From contig BQKZ01001895.1 in the NCBI GenBank assembly GCA_036244855.1, positions 20,549-63,304 on the forward strand: a stretch of 42,756 nucleotides of DNA, written 5' to 3'. The number at the start of each line of letters is the position of its first letter. Position 1 is the stretch's first letter. This document shows positions 34,756 through 42,677 of the stretch, in pieces. Source of the stretch: Temnopleurus reevesii (lineage: Eukaryota; Echinodermata; Echinoidea; Temnopleuroida; Temnopleuridae). The position numbers were made by a program, and so were the translations under genes. Below the pieces are notes generated by a model. The model searched no databases, was not told the DNA's origin, and worked only from the letters and a program-made list of their open reading frames with translations.

Positions 34756-35028
34756 GTAACTTAGGAAGTGAACACGTAAGTTTTTAAAAGTCACTTGAAT
34801 GACAGTACAGTAGAACAGCTTTTTATGTCTTCAAGTAGGTTCTTCCCAAAGGTCGGGCTTGTGATTGAGCATGAACGTTCCCCCAAGGTTTCAGAAACTT
34901 TGGGTATGTTGAGAAGGCCAAAATAGGTTTAACATTACAAAAACAAAACAAACAAATCTGATGCCCAAAGCAGGTATAATTACTTTACATTAATGATAGT
35001 TGGCAGCGATGCATGTAAAAGCACCTAC

Positions 35029-35199
35029 CTCAACTGAGATCCCTGCCATCAGTTGATCTCTTCTGATATTCTCATCATCTACTTCATCTTCTCCTTCTCC
35101 ATCCTCATCCTCTTCCTCCTCCTGGTCCCATCCACAGTGATGAATGTTGGTATCAGTGATTGTGACAGATGACCCTGCCTTACATCTAACACCATTCCT
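35029..35199 (-). CDS. SHCBP1: SHCBP1-like exon: beta-helix coil with acidic loop
   Basis: 171 bases, exactly 57 codons, entering and leaving in phase 0. The acceptor TTCTTTCACAG ends at 35200; the donor is GAG|GTAGGTGC at 35028. It encodes RNGVRCKAGSSVTITDTNIH, HCGWDQ, an Asp/Glu-rich loop of about 17 residues and DENIRRDQLMAGISVE. The coil matches vertebrate 'GIEIYPGSQCTLSDNGIHHC'; the acidic loop has no counterpart that I recall and looks like a lineage-specific insertion. This is the only copy with both splice sites intact. A 0-0 exon can be included, skipped or repeated without changing frame. Confidence 0.85.
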
Positions 35200-35298
35200 C
35201 TGTGAAAGAATAGAAAGTCAGAATGAAATGAAATGAAATTCTGAACAAAAAACTCTTTGATTAATATCATTCATTTTTATCATTTTCTCTCTTTCTTC

Positions 35299-35388
35299 CT
35301 CCCCCTGGTCCCATCCACAGTGATGTATGTCTGTATCAGTGATTGTGATTGCGACAAATGCCCCTGCCTTACATCTTACACCATTCCT
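35299..35388 (-). pseudogene. Truncated in-frame duplicate of the beta-helix exon
   Basis: The acceptor is TTCTTACATAG. The copy reads RNGVRCKAGAFVAITITDTD followed by IHHCGWDQGEEE, with a six-base duplication adding two residues (the extra 'IT'). The frame is open, but the second half, including the acidic stretch and the donor, is replaced by intron-like sequence, so normal splicing out of it is unlikely. Confidence 0.75.
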
Positions 35389-35484
35389 CTATGTAAGAAA
35401 TGAAAATATGAATTGAATTATTCTGGAAGAAAAAAACCTCTTTGATCATATAAAATATCATTCATCTTTATCTTTTATTGCTTC

Positions 35485-35561
35485 ATCCTCCTCCTCCCGG
35501 TCCCATCCACAGTGATGTATGTTGGTATCAGTGATTGTGCCTTACATCTAACACCATTCCT
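35485..35561 (-). pseudogene. Frameshifted duplicate of the beta-helix exon
   Basis: The acceptor TTTCACAG is kept and the first eight codons match, but 13 bases are missing after the codons for RNGVRCKA. That shifts the frame, and a stop follows shortly after. The rest (HHCGWDR region in the ancestral frame) is recognisable. It cannot encode the coil as it stands. Confidence 0.8.
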
Positions 35562-35669
35562 CTGTGAAAGAATTGAAAAGGAGAATTAAATTTGTTTTGT
35601 TACAGAAATCCCATTGCGGAAAAATTCCTTAATTATGAACAATAAAGACATTATCTCATCTCATCTTAA

Positions 35670-35903
35670 AGGGGAACTTCACTCATACATCGATTTGCGC
35701 TCAGTGGATGAAGAAAAATACAATGGTCAATCTGTGAAAATTTCAGCAAAATACGACAATCCATTCAAAAGTTATGAATTTTCAAAGTTTTGATTTACAC
35801 CCCTCATGGGGTCCTCAAATTGGCAACGTACATGCACAAAATGGCTGCCAACATGGAGAACTCTCCATTCACTTTGTACACAAAATTTGGGTGAAGTTCC
35901 CCT
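35670..35903. mobile_element. Complete TTAA-flanked MITE (AGGGGAAC family)
   Basis: 234 bases with perfect inverted ends AGGGGAACTTCAC / GTGAAGTTCCCCT, between TTAA at 35666-35669 and TTAA at 35904-35907. The interior carries the family phrases 'gacaatccattcaaaagtta' and 'ccattcactttgtacacaaa'. It is non-coding. A Kolobok-like origin is inferred from TTAA and the AG start. Confidence 0.9.
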
Positions 35904-35907
35904 TTAA

Positions 35908-36668
35908 CCCTATTTTAACTGGGCTTTTTCAGACCAAGTTTATATTGGGGGGGGGGGGGGCCCCCCCCCCCCCCCCCTTCAGATCTCGACCGTGGATTGC
36001 GCAATCGTCGCAAAATTTTGCACATGCATAGAGCAAAGTGTTATTAACTACAAGACTGTATGGTTTGATTTTCCGAAAATTCCTAATTTCTATTTTTAAA
36101 TAATTAATTATGCAAATTTATGCATGAAATCACACTTTCTGCTCTATTTCCCTTAATAAAGCACCTAGAAGGCTCATTTTTGTCGTGAATATTCTTTACA
36201 TCATTCCTCATGACACTACTTGAAAAAAAAATTGGTATGACAATTTTTTCTTATGTTTTTTTTTATTGTTTTATGAATTTCTTATCTATTTCTCTGTTTT
36301 TTCGACCTTTTGCTTTCTATTGTTTTTTTAATGAAAGTTATTGCAGAACATTTATGAAGCATTTTTGTGCTGAAATGAATTAGTTTCAGCCCATAAAACA
36401 AAATAAGACTACATCTTTATGAATTCTGACTGAAATCACAATTTACATTGACTTTGTACACAAAATCACGTTTTCGAGCCATTTTCGGTCTGACATACAT
36501 GTACAAAAAGTGGCGCAGGGACATAACTGCATGCCCGATTTTCGCGAAAACGGTCTTAAAAGTTGCGCAAGACTTGCGAGAAAAAAGTCAGCGAGTTTTG
36601 CGGCGGAGTGATCGTGAAATTTGTCGAGAGCGGGTCAAATTGACCCCCCCCCCCCAGTTGGAATAGGG
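35908..36668. mobile_element. TTAA-flanked MITE, piggyBac-like ends
   Basis: 761 bases. The left end CCCTATTTTAACTGGG and right end CCCAGTTGGAATAGGG are inverted with two mismatches; flanks are TTAA at 35904-35907 (shared with the element on its left) and 36669-36672. It contains G14 immediately followed by C17 at 35947-35977 and a C-run just inside the right end. The CCCTA start fits piggyBac-type termini; no transposase remains. Confidence 0.8.
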
Positions 36669-36710
36669 TTAAAGACTCATTGATAGGACAAGTACATCAT
36701 CTCTTCAATA

Positions 36711-36747
36711 TGACAGGAGGAACCGTCTTGCATCTTTTACAATCCCT
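36711..36747 (-). pseudogene. Diverged fragment of the beta-helix exon (5' part)
   Basis: On the minus strand CTTGTACAG is followed by AGGGATTGTAAAAGATGCAA, a diverged form of the AGG AAT GGT GTT AGA TGT AAG start of the exon. Homology is lost after about 37 bases. The acceptor is intact but no complete exon follows. Confidence 0.5.
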
Positions 36748-36814
36748 CTGTACAAGAAAAAAAAAACTCAGAATGGAATTATTCTTGAATATAGAACTTT
36801 TTGGTAAATATCGT

Positions 36815-36864
36815 CTTTATCTCCATCCTCATCCTCCTCCTGGTCCCATCCACAGTGATGTATT
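36815..36864 (-). pseudogene. Fragment of the beta-helix exon (3' part)
   Basis: Matches the codons for IHHCGWDQEEEDEDG-like sequence and the intron bases beyond (a TTTGGTAAATATC-like stretch) seen in the other copies, then breaks off at 36864 into unrelated DNA. No acceptor half is attached. Confidence 0.65.
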
Positions 36865-37294
36865 GTCGTGTTGGGATTGGATGTTGCTGAGTTATTGCGT
36901 GAAGAGAATAAAGATGCAGTTTAGACTCAAGTTTCAGTTCAATACTTTTATTCACTGAGTAACAAACTCAGTTAAAATACATTCAATTCACAAACTGAAG
37001 TAACAGGAGAAAGCTGGAATATTATTGAATTGATTGGAGTCTAAGTCGAAGTCGTTTGTTTCTGGTCTCTTTCTGTCTGTGTCTCTAAGTTTCTGTCCCT
37101 CCTACAACCATTCATGAAATTAATTTTATACCACCAAAGTTTGGGGGAAGTTTGGAGAGGGTGATTTGACTAGCTCTGATTGGCTAATAGTTATATGTCA
37201 ATCAGAGTTGCCATGGAGTAATGGGGTGTGGTATTGAAGAAAGGGGTGACTTGATGAGTCATACAGGGTCAAGCGAAGTCAGGGATGTGATTTA
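36865..37294. other. Unidentified insertion-like stretch
   Basis: It interrupts the beta-helix exon copies at 36864 and ends at an N at 37295. It starts TGTCGTGTTGGG and contains 'gaataaagatg' with AATAAA, which would suit a piece of a long terminal repeat, but no matching end or target duplication is visible. Confidence 0.3.
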
Positions 37295-37295
37295 N

Positions 37296-37445
37296 GAGTT
37301 GATCTCTTCTGATATTCTCATCATCTACTTCATCTTCTCCTTCTCCATCCTCATCCTCATCCTCCCCCTGGTCCCATCCACAGTGATGAATGTTGGTATC
37401 AGCGATTGCGACAAATGACCCTGCCTTACATCTAACACCATTCCT
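37296..37445 (-). CDS. SHCBP1: SHCBP1-like beta-helix exon, distal copy (donor end missing)
   Basis: Acceptor TTTCTTTCACAG at the 37446 border, then 50 open codons: RNGVRCKAGSFVAIADTNIH, HCGWDQ and an acidic run DEDEDGEGEDEVDD. The homologous copy at 35029-35199 continues seven more codons to a donor, but here the match ends at an N (37295), beyond which the sequence is unrelated. Vertebrate SHCBP1 has 'GAGIEIYPGSQCTLSDNGIH' at this point. It enters in phase 0, matching the previous exon's exit. It differs from the 35.2 kb copy at a handful of bases (for example SSVTIT versus SFVAIA). It may be the real exon with its end lost at an assembly join, an alternative exon, or a decayed duplicate. 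Confidence 0.6.
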
Positions 37446-37801
37446 CTGTGAAAGAAAAGAAAGTACAGGGAATAATTTATCTGGTACCGCATAGCACTTT
37501 GCTATGCATTTTTAGCAGAATTGCTCGACAAAATTTATTTTGTGTAGCAAATTTTACACAGAGTTGTATACTAAAGAATATGAAATGTTTCTCCAATGCC
37601 TAAAACTGCTAACCAAATGTGAAAAGTAAACTTATTCCATAAAGTATGAATTATTTTTTTGTGTAATCCCACTGGAAAATTTCTTTGGTGTAGCTGACAG
37701 TGAATTGATGCTAGCCAGTATGGGAAGATCAAATTTTGAGCTCTGGTACACACACAGAAAATAAAAAAGTAGAATACAATACTGACTAGCAAGTAAAATA
37801 C

Positions 37802-38061
37802 CTTGATGTTTTTTATCTCGCAGCTCATCATCTTCACGGTGCCTCCTCTGAAGACATGAACCCCTGTCCCACCGCACCTAACCACGCAACCATCCATCAA
37901 TAAGCTGCTTCCAGCACGCACAGCAACCAGGCCCTCATTGGTGGCGTTGTTCTCGTCTTCGAGAGTCAGGTTTGAGATGATTGCAGAAGGTGCGTCACAG
38001 TCCAGGAAGATATCAGCAAGCTCCTCACATCGGATCACTATCTCTCCCCTTTCACCAATAC
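37802..38061 (-). CDS. SHCBP1: SHCBP1-like exon: beta-helix core coils
   Basis: 260 bases: two bases completing a Gly codon, then 86 codons ending in phase 0. The acceptor is TTACTCCTCAG at the 38062 border; the donor is AAG|GTATTTTA at 37801. It encodes GIGERGEIVIRCEELADIFL, DC and then repeated coils with the landmarks 'EGLVAVRAGSSLLMDGCVVR' and 'GGTGVHVFRGG'. Vertebrate SHCBP1 shows the same order: 'GDTFVDC', 'VEGILIVHRGKTTLENCVLQ', 'CETTGVTVR'. The regular spacing of small and Cys/Val residues is typical of stacked right-handed beta-helix (PbH1) turns. This is the most clearly conserved exon of the gene in the window. Confidence 0.92.
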
Positions 38062-38385
38062 CTGAGGAGTAATAAAATTGACAAAATTCAAGAATAAAAA
38101 TTGAGTGGCATTATGTGATCATAGAAGATAGATGTAAGCAAGATCTGCACATCTGATAACAATCTCTTCCCATTCCCCAACGTCTGAGGACTAACAAAAT
38201 TGATAATACAAATACAGCTCCTTCTCCACATTGTTTATAAGGATTTTTTGATGGATTAAATGGATTAATGACAAATTTAGAAAAAGGGTTCAACAAGATT
38301 CTTTCCAAAACACATGCCGAATCAACAAAAATATGACATACACAAGAGAAAAAGCTACATTTTGATGACTTTTCTGAAAAAAAGA

Positions 38386-38595
38386 AGAAAATGTAAAATT
38401 TCATATACAGAATGAAAGAGGAGTTTTCTGACATGATGTCACAGATTCCATCAACATTGCCGATCCCAAGGATCTCCATCAGCGGAAGGGATCGAAATAT
38501 CAAGTAGAATTAGAAAATTTACAACTCTTGAATGGATTATCCACTTTTGCTCAAATTTTCCTAGTCTTTTCATCTGTATTTTCCTCTTTCAGTGA
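38386..38595. mobile_element. AGGGGAAC-family MITE fragment
   Basis: It shares 'gacatgatgtcacagattcc', 'acattgccgatc' and 'gattatcc.cttttgctcaaa' with the right arm of the 21706-22235 element. Termini are missing. It lies in the intron between the 39016 and 37802 exons. Confidence 0.7.
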
Positions 38596-38849
38596 CAACG
38601 CCATACTTTCAGGGGTGGCTCCAAGGGTGGTGAAAGGCAAACATACTGAAGTGGGGGTACATTGATAGCTCTGCAGAGTGTGAGTGTGGTAAGGCAGCCA
38701 GTCTATGCCTCATCTTCTAAGCTCCAATACAATTTTTCTTGCACTAAAAGACACCCTGCAGAGGAGAATGATGTGGCTCTTGCATGTGCTAGACCTTGGG
38801 AAAAGATTGTCTGTTGACAAGAGATGAAAATGATTATGATTATACAAAC

Positions 38850-38980
38850 CTTTGATGGTGACAGAATGCTGTAAGCTGTAGAATCGTTCACCCGTGTATG
38901 AACCAGGAAAGATAAGGATTGTATCTCCATTGTAACACCTTGCGAGAGCTTTCCCTGGGGATCTACAATGCTTCATCACA
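38850..38980 (-). pseudogene. Partial duplicate of the first beta-helix exon
   Basis: Copies 39016-39146 at an offset of exactly 166 bases with about four substitutions. Aligned from 38841 (over 39007), the copied stretch is 140 bases, about 97% identical, and it includes the donor GTTTGT. One change alters Glu to Lys in 'PGEALAR' (here PGKALAR); the one in the Ile codon is silent. The copy stops inside the exon and lacks its acceptor and first six or so codons, so it should not be spliced normally. The frame stays open. It could be a very recent duplication or a local assembly duplication. Confidence 0.85.
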
Positions 38981-39015
38981 ACAACAAAATGGACTATAAT
39001 TTGATATATACAAAC

Positions 39016-39163
39016 CTTTGATGGTGACAGAATGCTGTAAGCTGTAGAATCGTTCACCCGTGTATGAACCAGGAAAGATAAGGATCGTATCTCCATTGTA
39101 ACACCTTGCGAGAGCTTCCCCTGGGGATCTACAATGCTCGATCACAGTATCTGGATTTAGATT
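39016..39163 (-). CDS. SHCBP1: SHCBP1-like exon: first beta-helix coil
   Basis: 148 bases, 49 codons plus one base. The acceptor TTTCTCACCAG ends at 39164 and the donor is AAAG|GTTTGT at 39015. It encodes NLNPDTVIEHCRSPGEALAR followed by CYNGDTILIFPGSYTG. The pattern 'x-A-L-x-x-C-x-x-G-D-T-I-x-I-x-P-G-x-Y' is a hallmark of the carbohydrate-binding/SHCBP1 beta-helix start; vertebrate SHCBP1 has 'AINACFEGDTVIVCPGHY' here. Phase 0 in and phase 1 out fit both neighbours. A near-identical partial copy lies 166 bases further into the next intron. Confidence 0.9.
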
Positions 39164-39775
39164 CTGGTGAGAAAAAAAAATTCTGTCACCGGTTTGTCAA
39201 ATTAAGTTGTGGTACGAAACAGCACATATGCAAATAATTAGAATTACTCCAATAGTAAACTCGTAAAAATTACTTGGTATTTTTGGTTATTAGCTTTTTG
39301 AAAATAAATCAAGCTATTTGTGGAACGAAAGTTTCCATTTAACTCTTTGTGCGTTCACCTGTAACCCCCCTGTGTGTTGGATTATTTAAGACGTGTACAT
39401 GTTTGTATGGGCAAATCTGTGCAAAAGTGCGAAGGAATCAGGCCAACAGATGTTCATTGACGCGAAGAAAACGTAGAATGAGATACTGGTTGTTGAAGTA
39501 CACTTTTATTTGGCAGTGTCTGATTTTTCCTGTTACCATTTTCATAACATTTATAATATAAAGTGGAAATCAAAATCTCTGCACTACTGTAAAAGCTAAT
39601 AGTTTATCAAATTCACTAAATTTCAGACCATTTCACACATTTGCGAGATGTTATTTTCACAGTTTGAAAGATTTTTTTGTACACAAGTCTATCGGAATTC
39701 CAATGAGTGAAAGTGTTAGCGAATTCATACTCGTCACAAAATTCACGAAAATAAAACCCCAGCAAAAATACAGTA

Positions 39776-39951
39776 CAGTCAAACCTCGTTTATACAGAGC
39801 ACTGATATAACAAGCTCTCGTTATAACATAGTAATTTTCCTGGTCCCATCTCTTTGTATTTTATTGTATTTTGACTCTGATATAACAAGGTTTCAATATA
39901 AAGAGGTAATTCCTCTGGTCCCAACAACATAGTTATAACGAGGTTAGACTG
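39776..39951. mobile_element. Pogo/Tigger-like MITE next to an exon
   Basis: 176 bases with ends CAGTCAAACCTCGTTTATAC and the inverse of ATAACGAGGTTAGACTG, flanked by TA at 39774-39775 and 39952-39953. Same family as 30814-30988. On the gene's strand it begins 10 bases after the end of the exon at 39962, leaving only GTAGGTGA plus the TA of the splice donor side. Confidence 0.9.
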
Positions 39952-39961
39952 TATCACCTAC

Positions 39962-40085
39962 CTGTGTCATCCTTGCTGTCAATGTTTCCGTGACTAAAAA
40001 TGTCTTGATTGAACTATCCTCTCTGCTTTGGCTTCCCATAGACCTCCTCTCTGATAGCATACCAGTAGGAATATCCATCAAGGAC
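39962..40085 (-). CDS. SHCBP1: SHCBP1-like exon: linker into the beta-helix
   Basis: 124 bases: one base completing an Arg codon, then 41 codons ending exactly on CAG (phase 0). The acceptor is ACGACCTAG, ending at 40086; the donor is CAG|GTAGGTGA. The segment 'SIKTFLVTETLTARM' aligns with vertebrate SHCBP1 'KITHVVSSTMMAGLL'; the region before it is Ser/Arg-rich and little conserved. The downstream intron is notable because a pogo-like MITE starts 10 bases past the exon end (see 39776). Confidence 0.82.
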
Positions 40086-40510
40086 CTAGGTCGTAAAAGA
40101 TTTGGACAAAGTAGGATTATTAATGCGGCTGAGATATCAAGAGTCAGGTCAGAGGTCAAATGCACAAATATCTACACCAATTAGCCAAGGACAATGATGT
40201 AACTTAGGGTTCCAAAGGCAAGATACCAATAGAAATGAATGCACATTTTTTTTTTTAATGGGAGTAAGGGCTAGAGAAGGACAAAAATGTGATATTCACA
40301 TCCAAGGTTTAGGACTTAATGTGTTTGGTGGACATTACAATGCCTGAAAAACTACATGGCTGAGTCAAGATCCTGCTTGCGAAAGTCACCAGAAAGAAAA
40401 TGTCTTTCCGTCAGAGGTCCAAGAAATGATTGAAATATTTTGCAAAAGTGTTTATTGGACAAGAAATGAGAAAAAGAGAATATCCTGAAGTTATCCCTGG
40501 ACTAGGCATA

Positions 40511-40685
40511 GGGGGTGTTGCTAAAAATCAACTGCAAATCAACTGCAACTTTGCAAATTGTAACGCGCATTTTCATTCGCGCATGGTGTGCGCATTTAAC
40601 AAGACGCGCATAAACAATGATTTTGATTGGCGCGTACCGATAAACTGCAACTTGCGATCAATTGCAACCTTTGAGGAACACCCCC
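40511..40685. mobile_element. Harbinger-like MITE
   Basis: 175 bases. Ends GGGGGTGTTGCTAAAA and, inverted, GGGGGTGTTCCTCAAA; flanked by ATA on each side (40508-40510, 40686-40688). A three-base target duplication suits PIF/Harbinger. The interior has 'tgcaactttgcaa' and 'gcgcatttaacaagacgcgc'. Intronic. Confidence 0.65.
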
Positions 40686-40867
40686 ATAGTATCATATTTC
40701 CTGGAGTCAGAAAGGACTCATGTTAAGGATGTGAAGTGACTTGAACAAGTAGAGAGGAGCGGAAAAACTTTCATATATTTTGTCCTAAAAAATCAGATGT
40801 TGGTAAATGTGAAAGCCAATATTTTTAGCATTAACAAATTTGAGTAAAGTCATTGAATTTCAGATGT

Positions 40868-41150
40868 ACAGCTGTATTATTAGTGGTTCTGACTCTCATC
40901 TTTTAACCCAAGAGTCATGGTTCGAATCCCACCCCCATGGCGTTAATCTCCTTCGGCAAGATATTCATCCATATTGTCCTGCAATCGACCCAGGTGAGGT
41001 AATTGGGTACCTGGCAAGCAGGAATAGCTTGAATTGCTTGAACGCTGATGGCGACAAGCTTAAGCGAGGGTAATAATAATGCAAAAGTGTCTTGAGAACT
41101 CTGCCCATTAGATATATGCGCTAAATAATTCTACATCATTCATTATTTTT
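40868..41150 (+). mobile_element. Diverged tRNA-derived SINE
   Basis: A-box-like 'tattagtggttctgac', then B box GGTTCGAATCC at 40919-40929, then a body sharing 'cccaggtgaggtaattgggtacctggcaagcagg' in part with the SINE at 31361, and a decayed tail 'atatgcgctaaataattcta'. Intron of the SHCBP1-like gene, opposite to its transcription. Confidence 0.75.
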
Positions 41151-41325
41151 TGTATCTTGCCAAAGATAATTGATGCTATAGGCAAACTCTGACTCTCTGG
41201 TTGAAAGGCGAGCATCAGAACCAATACAATTGTACACCACAATGCCTCAATTTTCTCACATTTGAAAGATTAAAGTCCCCAAGTCAAGCCAAGAAAATTT
41301 GGGGGTTACAACATATCAACCGCAC

Positions 41326-41583
41326 CTCAAAACTGGATTCTCTAGCCTCTCCAATTTTATCTTCTGGACTTCTAGCTCTTCGGTGAGGGATATAATGTCA
41401 ACTGCCATGCAGCTCTGGTTCATATCAAGTTCATCATTATCATCACTGTTGCTCACATCACTGTCCCCAAGCTGACCCTGGAGGGTGCTAATACGCTCAT
41501 ACTTGTCCAGGCATTCCGAGAGCAGCCTCTGATGTGTTCTTACGATGTGGGCTGGAACGCGTTTCTCCTTCACGTCATAAATG
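41326..41583 (-). CDS. SHCBP1: SHCBP1-like exon: helical segment before the beta-helix
   Basis: 258 bases: one leading base, 85 codons, two trailing bases. The acceptor is TGTAG at 41588-41584 and the donor is GTGCGG from 41325. It begins IYDVKEKRVP and ends LERLENPVL(R). Vertebrate SHCBP1 has a matching block 'YYDILEDRVP' and, after an acidic Ser/Asp stretch, 'IENPLLR'; both ends and the acidic middle (SDVSNSDDND here) line up. The split AGG codon for R is completed by the first base of the exon at 40085, so the junction keeps frame. The rest is predicted helical, with a Glu/Lys-rich heptad-like end. The reading frame can begin at a GTG inside the exon, but this is an internal exon and that is not a start. 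Confidence 0.85.
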
Positions 41584-41639
41584 CTACATGATGAAAGGAA
41601 TGTAACTTTGTACTAGTATGTGTTTTCTACTACATTTTA

Positions 41640-42085
41640 TAATTGATACAAATCATAAAACCCACAAATCAATTTCTAAACCAAATTCTAAATGATGTAA
41701 TTTTCAAACATGTTTGGAACATTCTGAAAAAAAATTATCAAGTATTCCTTTATTGATTATAACTCTATGTTCATATATCCTTAAGAAATGGATTTACAGT
41801 CAACTCTGTAACGAATATTTACCTACATGTAAGTTGATGGGATTTTGGGGAACAATCATATAAAACATCTGCTATCTACCTCTCCTTAAGTAAAAAATTC
41901 TACAAAATCAAACATATATTTGTGGTCCCTACTCAAAAGATTTGAATTAGGCAGAGTTACATGTATTTGTATTTTAATTGACAAAATACATAAAACATCA
42001 AATCAAAATCTAAACCAAATTCTAAATGATGTAATTTGTAAACATATTTAGAGCATTTTGCAAAAAAAATAATACCTGTATTCTT
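41640..42085. repeat. Direct repeat of about 100 bp in an intron
   Basis: 'ctaaaccaaattctaaatga' plus 'tgtaatttt.aaacat.tttggaacattctgaaaaaaaatta' at 41676-41760 recurs at about 42010-42090 with several changes. The spacing is about 333 bases. No coding potential. Confidence 0.75.
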
Positions 42086-42307
42086 TTATAAATTACCACA
42101 TTTGCAGGTGCCAGGTTCACTAATAAAACACATTCTGATGAAATTAACCCATTCACTACAGAATTTTAGATTCATATATACTCTTTACAAGGGCTACCTG
42201 TTACAGTAGCCAATGGTTTAACTTATCTGGAAATGGAAGAAGACACAGATGGCGGGTGGAAGAAACAAGAGAATAAGAGTAATAAAGAGAGAGAGAGAGA
42301 AAGTTAA

Positions 42308-42613
42308 AGGGGAACCAATCCACTGAAATGTCCTGCTCTCATCGAATGAAGAAATATCAAATGAACAAACTGTGAAAATTTAAGCAAAATCGGACAACCA
42401 ATTCAAAAGTCATGTATTTTCAAAGTCACAGAGATGTGACGGTCCCTATCGCTGATGGAGATCCGTGTGATCAGCAAATTCGGCGGAATCTCTGTGTCTT
42501 TGAAACTTCAGAACTTTTTAACACGTTGTCCGATTTTGCTCAAATTTTCAAAGTTTGTTCATCTGATTTTTCTTCACTCAATAAGAGCACGATAATTCCA
42601 CGAAAGTTCCCCT
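42308..42613. mobile_element. Complete TTAA-flanked foldback MITE
   Basis: 306 bases. Ends AGGGGAACC and GTTCCCCT between TTAA at 42304-42307 and TTAA at 42614-42617. The two halves are inverted copies: 'gcaaaatcggacaacc' pairs with 'gttgtccgattttgc', 'tttcaaagtcacagagat' with 'tctctgtgtctttgaaa'. It is the best reference copy for the decayed elements at 21706, 26899 and 38386. The 90-codon open frame across it is not a gene. Confidence 0.9.
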
Positions 42614-42677
42614 TTAACAACTTACAATTTGAGTCTTGGTTTCATATATTTGTCCATGTAAGTACATTAGATTCATC

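Larger units (their letters stand above)
33451..41583 (-). other. SHCBP1: SHCBP1-like gene, partial span
   Basis: Six exons on the minus strand join in frame to about 368 residues. They correspond to the part of vertebrate SHCBP1 that runs from the helical segment before 'ENPLLR' through most of the beta-helix. SHCBP1 binds the SH2 domain of Shc and takes part in midbody/centralspindlin function; SHCBP1L and Drosophila Nessun Dorma are relatives, and I cannot separate these from sequence alone. N-terminal exons are off the right edge. The conserved C-terminal beta-helix turn (vertebrate 'GNQFKWNG' region) was looked for at 28.9-33.4 kb and not found. Introns are rich in MITEs, SINE pieces and exon copies. 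Confidence 0.85.

Noticed and set aside
38111..38503. 130-codon minus-strand open frame
   Set aside because: Lies in an intron and partly in a MITE fragment; no family resemblance.
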